A stretch of DNA of 55,566 bases from Labrys miyagiensis (lineage in GTDB: Bacteria > Pseudomonadota > Alphaproteobacteria > Rhizobiales > Labraceae), in NCBI RefSeq assembly GCF_030160835.1, contig NZ_BSPC01000095.1, forward strand, positions 1 through 55,566. The letters run 5' to 3'. Numbering within the stretch: the first letter of the stretch is position 1; each line of letters starts with the position of its first letter. This document shows positions 1 to 8,767 of this stretch, piece after piece. The translations under genes and the position numbers were made by a program. The notes under the pieces were generated by a model. That model was not told the origin of the DNA. It ran no database searches and worked only from the letters and a program-made list of their open reading frames with translations.

Positions 1-246
1 GGTGGTGGCGGCGGTGGCGGTGGTAGCGGCGGTGGTGGTGGTAGCGGCGGTGGCGGCGGCGGTGGCGGTGGCGGTGGCGGTGGCGGTGGCGGCGGCGGTG
101 GCGGTGGCCCAGGCAATGGCAATGGCAACCAGCCGAACAGCGGCAATGGCGGTGGCAACACCCATGGCTCCGGGCCGGGAACCGGCAACAATGGCCACAA
201 CAACGGCAACGGAAATCCCACGCGTGGCTGGGGCAACAAGAAGTAG
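1..246 (+). CDS. C-terminal end of a glycine-rich protein (5' truncated)
   Basis: Frame 1 is open from the window edge to a TAG stop and gives about 36 residues that are almost all Gly with two Ser, followed by an Asn/Gly-rich tail ending in Trp-Gly-Asn-Lys-Lys. The start lies outside the window, so length and function cannot be judged. Such tails occur in secreted or surface proteins of Rhizobiales, but that is only analogy. The poly-Gly part is a GGY/GGC codon run that could slip during replication. The other open frame over the same bases codes only Ala/Val runs and is taken as a shadow. Confidence 0.6.
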   Translation, partial: GGGGGGGGSGGGGGSGGGGGGGGGGGGGGGGGGGGGPGNGNGNQPNSGNGGGNTHGSGPGTGNNGHNNGNGNPTRGWGNKK

Positions 247-801
247 TCCGCAGACGCGCGGGTCGCGAGCCAGGCAACGAGCTTGGCTCGCGCATCGTCT
301 CGCTGCGTAAAACCAACCAACGCGTTTTGCGATTTGATGGCATCGGCAAGAATCGTAAAAGCGCGTCGAAACAAAGAGTTAGAGAAAATTAACGTTTCCG
401 CTTAAATGTGTTTTGCTGCAGGTCACAAACTCATAAAATTGCCTCTCGAAGCGCCTGTGGTGTGATTCAAGCTCCCTTTTGGAGCTTGGCATGTCATTGC
501 GTCGCAATGAACGGAGCGATTTCGAACGGTTGCATCGCGCCTGCTGGGCCAGACGAGGCATTCTAAAACGAGGCGAGCCGGTTGCGCGCCCTCTCCCTGC
601 AAGAACGGGGCGAGGGGACCTCGTCGGCACGCCCTATGACCAGGTGCCCATCTCGCCCAGCCGAAAGATCGGGGGCAGGTCATGTTACTTCCGACCTCAG
701 TCGCCCTTGCAGCTCCCCTGCCGTAACGCTATGGGGGCTTCACAAAGTTCTTTTTCGGCCCATATTGAGCTGACTTCTTTTCCCACCCGATCGGATCTTC
801 A
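247..801. other. Intergenic region with one dispersed repeat and the M16 promoter
   Basis: No convincing gene was found in these 555 bases. The first 200 bases are comparatively AT-rich and may hold the end of the Gly-rich gene's transcript. The middle carries a dispersed repeat (547-664, listed separately). The last part must hold the promoter of the M16 gene, but no clear sigma-70 boxes were recognised. Confidence 0.5.
547..664. repeat. Dispersed intergenic repeat, family A, copy 1
   Basis: The sequence GAGGCATTCTAAAACGAGGC followed by GAGCCGGTTGCGC, a CCCTCTCC block and AAGAACGGGGCGAGGGG recurs at 37631-37915 (two inverted copies) and 47973-48090. The flanking CATCTCGCCC on the far side is also shared with the other copies. 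This copy is the most degenerate: the CCCCGT arm has drifted to CCCTGC. Confidence 0.7.
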
Positions 802-2112
802 ATGACGATTGCGCTCATCCCCGGACTCGGCGGTGCCTCCCAGGCCCAGGGTCCGGCGATTACGGACTTTTATCTCGACAACGGCCTGCATGTTGTCGTC
901 ATCCCCGATCACCGCGCACCGGTCGTCACCCATATGATCTGGTACAAGGTGGGCGGGGCGGACGAACCGAAGGGCAAGTCCGGCATTGCCCATTTCCTCG
1001 AGCACCTGATGTTCAAGGGCACCGAGAAGAATCCCGGCGGCTTTTCCAAGCAGGTCGCCGAACTCGGCGGCCAGGAGAACGCCTTCACCTCCCTGGACTA
1101 CACCGCCTATTTCCAGCGCGTGGCCAAGGAGCATCTCGGCGCCATGATGGCTTTCGAGGCAGACCGCATGACTGGCCTCGCCCTCACCGACGAGGTCGTC
1201 AACCCCGAGCGCAATGTGGTCCTCGAAGAGCGCAAGATGCGGGTCGACAACGATCCCGGTTCCCAGCTTGCCGAGGAGATCGCCTCGACCCTGTTCACCC
1301 ACCATCCCTATGGCACGCCGATCATCGGCTGGGAGGACGAGATCGAGGGCCTGACGCGCCAGGACGCCATCGATTTCCACGCCCGCTTCTATACGCCCAA
1401 CAATGCCAGCCTGATCGTGGCCGGCGACGTGACGGCCGAGGAGGTTCGCACCCTCGCCGAGGCGACCTATGGCCAGGTCACTCGTCGGGCCGAGCCGCCG
1501 CCGCGCCTGCGCCCGCAGGAGCCGCCCCAGCGGGCCGACCGCCGCGTGCGGCTCGCCGACAAGCGTGTGGAGCAGCCGATCTATCAGCGCCATTGGCGGG
1601 CACCCTCCTATATCCGCGCCCGGAATGGCGAGGGCGAGGTGCTGGACCTGCTCTCCCAGATCCTCGGCGGCGGGCAGACCTCGCGTCTTTATCGCTCGCT
1701 GGTGGTCGACAAGAAGGTGGCCTCCGCCGCCGGCGCCTTCTATGGCGGCTCCGCCGTCGACGAGACGCGCTTCGGCGTCTGGGGCATCCCGATGCCCGGG
1801 GTCAGCTTCGAGGCGCTGGAGGCGGCGATCGACGAGGAGATCGCCCGCATCGTCGGCGAGGGCGTCACCGATGACGAGCTGGAGCGGGCCAAGACGCGGC
1901 TGGTGGCCGATGCGATCTACGCACAGGACAACCAGTCGACCCTGGCGCGCTATTACGGCACCATGCTCTCAGTCGGCGGCAAGGTCGAGGACCTGCAGCT
2001 CTGGCCGCAGCGCATCGCCGCGGTTGCGGCCGAGCGCCTGCCGGAAGTGGGGCGCCTGGTTCTGACCAACGGAAAGTCCGTGGTGGGCCTGCTCGAAGGG
2101 CAGGCTGCCTGA
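802..2112 (+). CDS. M16 family zinc metallopeptidase, catalytic subunit
   Basis: 436-residue insulinase/pitrilysin-type protein. The inverted zinc motif HFLEH lies at residues 64-68 and the third ligand Glu at 142/143 in the usual spacing, so this is the active half. The family degrades peptides, normally in the periplasm, as a heterodimer with a non-catalytic M16 partner, which is the next gene 90 bases on. The ATG at 802 is the only usable start because stops lie at 724 and 760 in frame. The result is odd: the N-terminus (MTIALIPGLGGASQAQG) looks like the tail of a signal peptide without its charged and long hydrophobic parts. Either export is lost or the upstream sequence has been altered. 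Confidence 0.93.
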   Translation: MTIALIPGLGGASQAQGPAITDFYLDNGLHVVVIPDHRAPVVTHMIWYKVGGADEPKGKSGIAHFLEHLMFKGTEKNPGGFSKQVAELGGQENAFTSLDYTAYFQRVAKEHLGAMMAFEADRMTGLALTDEVVNPERNVVLEERKMRVDNDPGSQLAEEIASTLFTHHPYGTPIIGWEDEIEGLTRQDAIDFHARFYTPNNASLIVAGDVTAEEVRTLAEATYGQVTRRAEPPPRLRPQEPPQRADRRVRLADKRVEQPIYQRHWRAPSYIRARNGEGEVLDLLSQILGGGQTSRLYRSLVVDKKVASAAGAFYGGSAVDETRFGVWGIPMPGVSFEALEAAIDEEIARIVGEGVTDDELERAKTRLVADAIYAQDNQSTLARYYGTMLSVGGKVEDLQLWPQRIAAVAAERLPEVGRLVLTNGKSVVGLLEGQAA

Positions 2113-2202
2113 CGGCCGATCGTCGCAACGCCGTCAAAGAAGAGTGTTTGGTTGATTTCCCTGTATGATCGACGCAAAGCGTCGATCTGACCGAGTATTT
2201 CC

Positions 2203-3444
2203 ATGATTCAGAAGATCGTCTCGCCCCTCGGCATCGAAGCCTGGCTGGTCGAGGACTATGCCGTACCGCTGGTTGCCGTCGACTTCGCCTTCAAGGGCGG
2301 TGCGGCGCAGGACCCGGCCGACCGCGCGGGCCTCGCCCATATGATGTCCGCCCTCTTCGACGAGGGCGCCGGGCCCTATGACGACGAGGCCTTCCAGCGC
2401 ACGCTCGAAGAAAATGCCGTGGAGATTTCCTTCCAGGCGGCGCGCGACCAGATCAACGGGTCGCTGCGCACGCTGGCCGACCGCAAGAACTTCGCCTTCG
2501 ACCTCCTGCATCACGCCATCACCGAGCCACGCTTCGAGGAAGGCGCGGTCGAGCGCATCCGCCAGAGCCTGCAGGCGGGCCTGCGGCGGGAGGCGAGCGA
2601 TCCCAATGCCATGGTGTCTCTGGCTCTGTTCGCCGGCCTCTTTCCGGACCACCCCTATGGCCGCTCGCCCCGTGGTACGCTGGAGAGCATCGGCGCCATC
2701 ACCCGCGACGATGTCGCGGCCCAGCATCGTCGCCTGATGGCCAAGGATGGGCTGACGGTTTCCATCGTCGGCGCCATCGACGCCCATGACGCGGAGGAGA
2801 TGCTCGACAAGGTGTTCGGCTCCCTGCCGACCTCGGCGCTCCTGCAGATCGTACCGGAGGCTGACCTTGCCAGTCTGGGCGAGCGTCGGATCATCGAGCT
2901 TGAAGTGCCGCAGACCGTGCTGCAATTCGCGACCCCCGGCGTGAAGCGCGACGATCCCGACTACATGGCCGCCTTCGTGCTCAACCATATCTATGGCGGC
3001 GGCAGCTTCTCCTCGCGCCTGTTTCAGAAGGTCCGCGAGGAAAAGGGCCTGGCATATTCGGTCTCCACCCAGGTCGGGGCGCTTGCCCACGCCGCCTTTA
3101 TCGGTGGCGGGGTTGCCACCCGCAACGACCGCGCGGCCGAGAGTCTTGCTATCATCGAGGCGGAGATGGCCGAGATCGCCCGCAACGGGCCGACGCAAGC
3201 CGAGCTCGAAAGCGCCAAGAAATACATCACCGGTTCCTACGCCCTGCGCTTCGACGCTTCCACCAAGATCGCCAACCAGCTCACCATGATCCAGACCGAG
3301 CAACTCGGCATCGATTTCATCGATCGCCGCAATGATCTGGTCGACGCGGTGACGCTCGATGACACAAGGCGCGTGGCCCAGCGCCTGTTCGGCGGGGGGC
3401 GGCCCTTCGTGGCGGCGGTCGGCAAGCCCGAAGGGCTGGCCTGA
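2203..3444 (+). CDS. M16 family peptidase-like protein, non-catalytic partner
   Basis: 413-residue M16 protein with the same two-domain architecture as its upstream neighbour, but the zinc-site region reads LAHMMSALFDEG and lacks the HxxEH ligands. It is therefore expected to be the structural, substrate-clamping half of a heterodimer. Many alphaproteobacteria carry exactly this active/inactive tandem pair. There is no obvious signal peptide at the chosen ATG: the protein begins directly with the domain (MIQKIVSPLGIEAWLVED), and a weak GAGT-type ribosome site precedes it. A strong hairpin terminator follows the stop within 10 bases, so the two genes probably form one transcript. Confidence 0.9.
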   Translation: MIQKIVSPLGIEAWLVEDYAVPLVAVDFAFKGGAAQDPADRAGLAHMMSALFDEGAGPYDDEAFQRTLEENAVEISFQAARDQINGSLRTLADRKNFAFDLLHHAITEPRFEEGAVERIRQSLQAGLRREASDPNAMVSLALFAGLFPDHPYGRSPRGTLESIGAITRDDVAAQHRRLMAKDGLTVSIVGAIDAHDAEEMLDKVFGSLPTSALLQIVPEADLASLGERRIIELEVPQTVLQFATPGVKRDDPDYMAAFVLNHIYGGGSFSSRLFQKVREEKGLAYSVSTQVGALAHAAFIGGGVATRNDRAAESLAIIEAEMAEIARNGPTQAELESAKKYITGSYALRFDASTKIANQLTMIQTEQLGIDFIDRRNDLVDAVTLDDTRRVAQRLFGGGRPFVAAVGKPEGLA

Positions 3445-3452
3445 TCCGGTGT

Positions 3453-3477
3453 GCCGGCCTTGAGGCCGGCATTTTTC
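3453..3477 (+). terminator. Rho-independent terminator after the M16 pair
   Basis: GCCGGCCT and AGGCCGGC form a perfect 8-bp stem with a very short TG loop, followed by ATTTTTC. The stem core resembles the GCCGG hairpins of repeat family B, so the terminator may derive from such an element. Confidence 0.8.
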
Positions 3478-3806
3478 TGAAAGTGTAGGCATCACGCGTC
3501 AGCCCGGGTCAATGTGAACGTGAATGCGCGATAGCGCTTCGAAAGCTCCCGCTTATAGGGGCCGGTCTTCAGACCTGGCCGTCAGCGAGCAGATACGGCC
3601 AAGAGCCGAGTCCGAAGACCCGCCCCTCCAAACCGCGTTTCCCTTCCAGTGTTTTAGCCCCATGGTTTCAGCCGCTGGTCGTCTGGTGTATCGTTCCAAG
3701 AGGAAGGCGCGCGACTGCGCTGTCGAGTCGCCCGTGCCCTAACCTCTTGTTTTCATGCATGATCCCACGCATTTGAGGGATCATGCGCCGCCGGACGATT
3801 CGCTTC
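3478..3806. other. Intergenic region before mutL with a degenerate family-B half-element
   Basis: A single hairpin-like GGGGCCGGTCTTCAGACCTG lies at about 3558-3577. It matches one arm of the paired family-B repeats, and a loose partner (GAAGACCCGCCCC) follows near 3616. No gene with a ribosome site was found. The last 60 bases should hold the mutL promoter. Confidence 0.45.
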
Positions 3807-5597
3807 ATGGCCATTCGAGCCCTTCCCCAGATCCTGATCGACCGCATCGCCGCCGGCGAGGTGGTCGAGCGGCCGGCGAGCGCGGTGAAGGAACTGGTGG
3901 AAAACGCCATCGATGCCGGCGCCAGCAGGATCGAGGTGGTCAGCGAGGGCGGTGGCCAGCGGCTGATCCGCATCGTCGACGACGGCTCCGGCATGTCGCC
4001 GTCGGACCTGGAGCTGGCGGTGCAGCGCCACGCCACCTCCAAGCTGCCGACCGAGGACCTGCTCGCCATCACCACGCTGGGCTTTCGCGGCGAGGCGTTG
4101 CCTTCCATCGCCTCGGTCTCTCGCCTTTCCATCACCACGCGGGCCCGCGGTACCGATACCGCCTCGATGATCGCCATCGAGGCGGGTGAGAAACAGGCGA
4201 TCAAGCCGGCGGCGCTGGGCGAGGGCACGCGCATCGAGGTGCGCGATCTTTTCTACGCCACGCCGGCCCGGTTGAAATTCCTCAAGACCCAGCGCACGGA
4301 AGCGGCGGCGATCGGCGATATCGTCAAGCGTCTCGCCATGGCCAATCCGCAGATCAGCTTCACTTTGGCCGGGGAAGATCATGCCCCTACCACCTGGCCG
4401 GCGGGGGATGAGGCCGCTCGCCTCGGTGCCATCCTCGGTGCCGATTTCATCGACAATGCCATCGAGATCGATGTCTGGCGCGGCGATGTCCGCCTGCATG
4501 GACAGGTTGGTTTGCCGACTTATAATCGCGGTAATGGCCAGCATCAGTACCTCTTCGTCAATGGTCGGCCGGTGCGCGACAAGCTGCTGCTCGGTGCCGT
4601 CCGCGGCGCCTATGCCGACCATGTGCCGAAGGATCGCTTCCCGGTGCTGGCGCTGTTCCTCGATATTCCCTCGCGTGACGTTGACGTCAACGTCCATCCG
4701 GCCAAGGCAGAGGTGCGCTTCCGCGACGGTGGGCTGGTGCGCGGCCTGATTGTTTCGGCCATCCGCAACGCGCTGGAGCGGGAATCCGGCCGCACCTCCT
4801 CCGGCAATGCCGATGTCGCGCTCGGCCTGCTCGCGCGCAGCCTCACGCGTCCGGCCAATGCCGACTGGGACTGGCGCCTCTCGCCCGCCGCGCCGCGCAT
4901 GCCGCCCGATGAGTCTGCGGGATTTGCCGAACCCGCCCAGGCCGGCTTCGACACGCTCGTCCTGCCCTCGGCCGATGCGCGAGCCAATACGGCACCCGTC
5001 GCGCCCGATAATCTCGACCGCCCGCTCGGCGCCGCCCGGGCACAGCTGCACGAGACCTATATCGTGGCCCAGACAAGGGAAGGCGTCGTCATCGTCGACC
5101 AGCATGCCGCCCATGAGCGCCTGGTCTATGAAAGGCTGAAGCGCGAGCGCGCCGCCGTCGGCGTGAAGAGCCAACTGCTGCTGATCCCCGAGGTGGTGGA
5201 TCTCGACCCGGCCGATGTCGAGCGCCTGACCGCCGCAGCCGAGGACCTCTCTGCCCTCGGCCTCACGATCGAGCCCTTCGGTCCCGGTGCGTTGCTGGTG
5301 CGCGCCACGCCTGCCGCCCTCGGCACCACCAACCCGGCCTCGCTGATCCGCGACCTTGCCGATGGCTTTGCCGAATGGGGCTCGGAGATCGTGCTGGAAC
5401 GCCGCCTCGACCATGTCGCCGCCACCATGGCCTGCCATGGCTCGGTCCGCGCCGGCCGCCGCCTGCTGCCGGCCGAGATGGACGCGCTGCTGCGCGAGAT
5501 GGAGGTCACGCCCAATTCCGGCCAGTGCAATCACGGGCGGCCGACCTATGTGACGCTGAAGCTGACGGATATCGAGGCGCTGTTCGGGCGACGGTAG
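3807..5597 (+). CDS. mutL: DNA mismatch repair protein MutL (endonuclease type)
   Basis: 596-residue MutL. The N-terminal GHKL ATPase shows the family motifs: [33 protein letters not shown] and TLGFRGEAL. The C-terminal dimerisation domain carries the endonuclease metal motif DQHA-x2-E-x4-E ([12 protein letters not shown]), plus ACHGSVRAG and CNHGRPT. It is thus a nicking MutL of the kind found in bacteria without MutH. The ATG at 3807 ([14 protein letters not shown]) matches where homologues begin. An in-frame ATG at 3783 would add eight basic residues and has a GAGG only a few bases upstream, so it remains possible. Monocistronic, flanked by repeat elements. Confidence 0.96.
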   Translation: MAIRALPQILIDRIAAGEVVERPASAVKELVENAIDAGASRIEVVSEGGGQRLIRIVDDGSGMSPSDLELAVQRHATSKLPTEDLLAITTLGFRGEALPSIASVSRLSITTRARGTDTASMIAIEAGEKQAIKPAALGEGTRIEVRDLFYATPARLKFLKTQRTEAAAIGDIVKRLAMANPQISFTLAGEDHAPTTWPAGDEAARLGAILGADFIDNAIEIDVWRGDVRLHGQVGLPTYNRGNGQHQYLFVNGRPVRDKLLLGAVRGAYADHVPKDRFPVLALFLDIPSRDVDVNVHPAKAEVRFRDGGLVRGLIVSAIRNALERESGRTSSGNADVALGLLARSLTRPANADWDWRLSPAAPRMPPDESAGFAEPAQAGFDTLVLPSADARANTAPVAPDNLDRPLGAARAQLHETYIVAQTREGVVIVDQHAAHERLVYERLKRERAAVGVKSQLLLIPEVVDLDPADVERLTAAAEDLSALGLTIEPFGPGALLVRATPAALGTTNPASLIRDLADGFAEWGSEIVLERRLDHVAATMACHGSVRAGRRLLPAEMDALLREMEVTPNSGQCNHGRPTYVTLKLTDIEALFGRR

Positions 5598-5659
5598 GAG
5601 GGGAGGTCCGACTTTCCAGCCGTCTTTTGAAAAAACACCTACGCCACCGAATAGGGCGC

Positions 5660-5744
5660 TCGGTGTGCCGGTCTTCAGACCGGCATCTTCCTCTCCGCGG
5701 CCGGGACGGTCGAGGGCATGCCGGTCTGAAGACCGGCACACCGA
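5660..5744. repeat. Paired-hairpin (REPIN-like) element, family B
   Basis: Two 27-base arms (5660-5686 and 5718-5744) are perfect reverse complements. Each contains its own hairpin, GCCGGTCT/AGACCGGC, bounded by TCGGTGTG. The 31-base spacer is unique. The element lies between the mutL stop and the convergent lyxose isomerase gene and could also act as a transcription stop. Related pairs lie at 13046-13116 and 42354-42430. Confidence 0.85.
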
Positions 5745-5784
5745 TTGACGCCTGTAGTCCCAGGAAAGACGCCGGGCTTCCAGC

Positions 5785-6456
5785 TTATTCCGGCAACTCG
5801 TTCCACAGTGGATAGAGCTTCTCCTCATCTTCCTCGATGGCCGCAAAACGCCCGAGCCCGTCGAGGAAGATATTATCCGTCAGGTCGTCATTGACCTGCG
5901 AGACCTCGCCGACGAAGACCGTGCCCTTGCCGGGCTCACCGTAGAAGCGGTGCCAGAGATTGCGCGTGATGGTGACACTCTGGCCGGGGGTGAGCCGCAG
6001 CGGGGCACCGGGCTCGAGAGCCGTGCGCACGCCGTCGACGCGGACCTCCACCGGTGTGTCGGCGCGGCGGCCATCCTCCGTCATGTTGTGGAACTCGATG
6101 ATCAGATTGCCGCCGCCGCGCACGATGATGTCCTCCATCTTGATGCGGTGGGCGTGGGTGGGCGTCTCCTGGTCTTCGCCCACGACGAGCAGCTTTTCGG
6201 CGTAGGGCTTGCTGTGTGCCTGGGACTGCAGACCGTTGCGCACGCAGAAGATCACCAGGCCGCGCTTCTCGAAATCGCCCGAGCCGAAATCGGTGACATC
6301 CCAGCCCATCTGGTGAGCCCGGCAGTAATGCGCGGTTTCGGGATCGGCCCGCCACTGCGCCTCGCCCCAGGCAGCAAAGGGGGGCAGCGCGAAGCGGTAA
6401 TCGGCGAACAAAGCGGAGGCGGCTTTCTGCTGCCGGTTGATCTCGGACCGTTTCAT
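5785..6456 (-). CDS. D-lyxose ketol-isomerase family protein
   Basis: 223-residue single-cupin protein of the D-lyxose/D-mannose isomerase family (EC 5.3.1.15), which interconverts D-lyxose and D-xylulose and also acts on D-mannose/D-fructose. Seen here: the metal-binding stretch THAHRIKMEDI (His, His, Glu), a later His in NLWHRFYGE, and the C-terminal signature EDEEKLYPLWNELP. Family members are about 220-230 residues, so it is complete. It lies 11 bases downstream of an SDR dehydrogenase gene on the same strand, and together they look like a small pentose/polyol catabolic operon. The true substrate in this organism is inferred, not shown. Confidence 0.88.
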   Translation of the reverse strand: MKRSEINRQQKAASALFADYRFALPPFAAWGEAQWRADPETAHYCRAHQMGWDVTDFGSGDFEKRGLVIFCVRNGLQSQAHSKPYAEKLLVVGEDQETPTHAHRIKMEDIIVRGGGNLIIEFHNMTEDGRRADTPVEVRVDGVRTALEPGAPLRLTPGQSVTITRNLWHRFYGEPGKGTVFVGEVSQVNDDLTDNIFLDGLGRFAAIEEDEEKLYPLWNELPE

Positions 6457-6467
6457 GGCAATCCCTG

Positions 6468-7217
6468 TCAGAAGGAAGCGAGCAGCCCGCCATCGATGAG
6501 GTGGTAGGAGCCTGTGATGAAGCTGGACTCATCGGAAATCAGGAAAGCCGCGAGCCTTGCGACCTCGATCGGCTGGCCGATGCGGTTGAGGGCATGTTTC
6601 GTGCCCCATTCGGCCAGCACCGCCCCCGGATCTTCCGGGTTCCAGTGCCGCGCATTGGCCTGGGCGAGGGGCGTTTCGATCGTGCCTGGGCAGATCGCGG
6701 TGACGCGGATGTTCTGTTTGCCGTGATCGAGCGCCATCACCCGCGTCAAAGCCAGCACGCCGCCCTTGGTGGCGGCGTAGGCAGCGACACCTGCCTGGGT
6801 GGCGAGACCCTGGATCGAGGACATGTTGACCACGGAGCCGCCGCCATGGGCGATCATCTGCGGAATGACATGCTTGGAGAGCAGGAAGATCGCCTTGAGA
6901 TTGACATTCATCACCCGATCCCAATCGTCCTCCGGCATGTCGATGACCGACCCATGCAACTCGATGCCGGCGGAGTTGAGGAGGCCCGTGATCCTGCCGA
7001 GCGCCGCGGCCCTGTCAGCTACGCCTTGGCATTCCTCAGCCTTGGTGATGTCGGCGACGGCAGGATGGATGCGTTCGGAGGCCAATGAGGCGAGGCCCTC
7101 GGCATTGATGTCGACGGCCAGCACCGTCGCTCCGCAATCGGCGAAATGCAGCGCCGATTCCCGGCCAAGGCCGGACGCGGCTCCGGTGACGATCACGATA
7201 CCGGACAGTTGCACCAT
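6468..7217 (-). CDS. SDR family NAD(P)-dependent oxidoreductase
   Basis: 249-residue classical short-chain dehydrogenase. The Rossmann glycine motif TGAASGLG is near the N-terminus, LLNSAG stands in for the usual NNAG, MSSIQG carries the catalytic Ser, and YAATKGG carries the Tyr/Lys pair. The C-terminal SSFITGSYHLIDGG is typical of the group. D-rather than P-type binding is suggested by Asp in LAVDIN (NAD preference). It is the first gene of a two-gene unit with the lyxose isomerase, so a polyol or sugar dehydrogenase role is plausible. No regulator or transporter is adjacent. Confidence 0.88.
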   Translation of the reverse strand: MVQLSGIVIVTGAASGLGRESALHFADCGATVLAVDINAEGLASLASERIHPAVADITKAEECQGVADRAAALGRITGLLNSAGIELHGSVIDMPEDDWDRVMNVNLKAIFLLSKHVIPQMIAHGGGSVVNMSSIQGLATQAGVAAYAATKGGVLALTRVMALDHGKQNIRVTAICPGTIETPLAQANARHWNPEDPGAVLAEWGTKHALNRIGQPIEVARLAAFLISDESSFITGSYHLIDGGLLASF

Positions 7218-7385
7218 GGCAGCCCGGGCCCCCTTTGATGATGCGCTTGCGTCTCAGGTCCGGTGGCGCGCCGCATACCCGCCAGGACCATTCCCACCTG
7301 GAGGGCGAATGTGGAGCGCCCCGCTTGCGAGGTCAATGCGGCAGACGGGGAGTTGGCCTCGCGCCGATGCGTTTCGCGCGAGCAA

Positions 7386-7416
7386 AATAAAAAGGCCCGG
7401 AACGATCCGGGCCCTT
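7386..7416 (-). terminator. Rho-independent terminator (leftward) after the secreted-protein gene
   Basis: GGCCCGGA (7394-7401) pairs with TCCGGGCC (7406-7413) around an ACGA loop. Read on the minus strand the stem is followed by TTTTTATTTT, a textbook terminator about 20 bases after the stop at 7438. Confidence 0.88.
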
Positions 7417-7437
7417 CGAAAGTCGATCCGCGATGCT

Positions 7438-8082
7438 TCAGTGCGTCTTCGGGGTCTTGAATATCCGGTCATACCACGGCGTGCTCTCGTTGGCCTGGGA
7501 AGGCAGCGGCTCGTCGCCACCGATCGGAGCCGAGGCCAGCGGCTTGCGATAGCCGGAAGGCGGATCGGTGAGGGAGCGGCGCGGCGGCTCCTGGCCGACG
7601 ACCAGTGGCGTATCGTCTTCGTCGCCGGTCTTGATGCGCTTGCCATAGAGGTCTCTCGGCTTCAGCGGCACGGCGCTCGACTTGGCGGCGTCGAAGGGTT
7701 CAGGGCTATCCACCTGGCCGCCACCGGATCCCTGACCGCTAGCCATCTCGCCCGGCGAGAGGCGGCCGTCACCATGTTCCGGCTTGCTCTTCGGAATGAT
7801 GCCGGCAGATTTGCGCTTTTTTTCATCCGGATCGTTCGGCCAGTTGGGGTCCGATGCGTTGGAGGCGGCCGTGCCGGGGGCCGGCAGGTCGAGCTGCTTG
7901 GGCTTTACCAGCGGCGCGCGTTCCGAATAATTGATCGGCGGCGCTTCGTCTTCGGTGCCCAGCATCTTCTGGAAGAAGCCCTGAACCGACTGCGCGCTGG
8001 CTGCACCGGCGGGGGCAATGACAATGAACGCAGTGGCCGCAGCCAAACCGAGCCAATTCTTTGTCCGCATCCTAAATCCCAA
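7438..8082 (-). CDS. Conserved Rhizobiales secreted protein of unknown function
   Basis: 214 residues. An N-terminal signal peptide runs through LGLAAATAFIVIAPAGAASA with likely cleavage before QSVQGFF. The mature part is rich in Pro, Ser, Asp and Lys, has no predicted fold by eye, and contains PLVKPKQLDLPAP and SDPNWPNDPDEKK. Proteins of this style sit next to lspA in other Rhizobiales, which fits here: it follows lspA on the same strand after 130 bases. The ATG four codons in (8070, MRTKNWLG) may be the true start, since it gives the more usual basic n-region. A good terminator closes the unit. Function not known. Confidence 0.75.
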   Translation of the reverse strand: MGFRMRTKNWLGLAAATAFIVIAPAGAASAQSVQGFFQKMLGTEDEAPPINYSERAPLVKPKQLDLPAPGTAASNASDPNWPNDPDEKKRKSAGIIPKSKPEHGDGRLSPGEMASGQGSGGGQVDSPEPFDAAKSSAVPLKPRDLYGKRIKTGDEDDTPLVVGQEPPRRSLTDPPSGYRKPLASAPIGGDEPLPSQANESTPWYDRIFKTPKTH

Positions 8083-8212
8083 TCGCTGCTCGAACCCAGA
8101 AGATATCTCTGGAAATTACATCTTCCCGGAAAGTTGGTAAACTTTCTGTAGAGAAAATGCGTCAAAACAAAGAATTCCCGCCAAATCCGATCCGTCGGGA
8201 TCAGGATATCCA

Positions 8213-8764
8213 CTAGGATAGATGGGCTCGGGGCTCCTTGTTCAGGACGACGTCATACAGCAGGAGAGCCACGCCTGCAACGATGGCGACGTCGGCGATG
8301 TTGAAGACGTACCAGCTGAAGCTGCCGACATGGAACAGGAAGAAGTCGGCCACGCCCTCGCGACGCAGCCAATCGGCCGTGAAAGGCCCCTCGATCGCCA
8401 GCAATCCGTCAATGGCATTGCCGACGGCCCCGCCGATGATCAGGCCGATCGCCACCGCCCCGGCGCGGGTGGGAATCCGCGCCAGCCAGACGAGCAGGAA
8501 GATCGTCGCCAGCAGGCGGAAGGCCACCAGCAGGATCATGCCGACCTGGCTTTCCTGCTGGAACAGCCCGTAGGAGACGCCCCGGTTCCATACCAAAGTG
8601 AACTGCAGGAACGGCGTCCAGTCCACCGGCCCTTGAAAGGCGATCTGGTCGGCGATGCCGAAGACATGCAGCGCCCAGACCTTGAAGCCTTGGTCGAGGA
8701 TGATGGCGACGAGCGCCACCAGCACTCCCAAGACCGTGAAACGCCCGATGAAGCGTGACAGCAT
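8213..8764 (-). CDS. lspA: Lipoprotein signal peptidase (signal peptidase II)
   Basis: 183-residue inner-membrane aspartic protease that removes signal peptides from prolipoproteins. About four hydrophobic helices are visible. The two catalytic Asp are present in GGAVGNAIDG and FNIADVAI. Two oddities: the Arg that normally follows the first Asp (NxxDR) is Gly, and about 15 extra residues (around IEGPFTADWLRREG) separate the two motifs. It starts 3 bases after the ileS stop, inside whose end its GGAG ribosome site lies, so the conserved ileS-lspA operon is intact. Confidence 0.93.
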   Translation of the reverse strand: MLSRFIGRFTVLGVLVALVAIILDQGFKVWALHVFGIADQIAFQGPVDWTPFLQFTLVWNRGVSYGLFQQESQVGMILLVAFRLLATIFLLVWLARIPTRAGAVAIGLIIGGAVGNAIDGLLAIEGPFTADWLRREGVADFFLFHVGSFSWYVFNIADVAIVAGVALLLYDVVLNKEPRAHLS

Positions 8765-8767
8765 CGA

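Noticed and set aside
247-801. Possible tRNA or small RNA in the first long gap
   Set aside because: No acceptor-stem/T-loop pattern was found on either strand; the structure present is the family-A repeat.
3753-5846. 697-codon open frame antisense to mutL
   Set aside because: Its product is rich in Arg/Gly/Gln with no domain. The opposite strand codes MutL with all family motifs. Such frames arise from GC-biased third positions.
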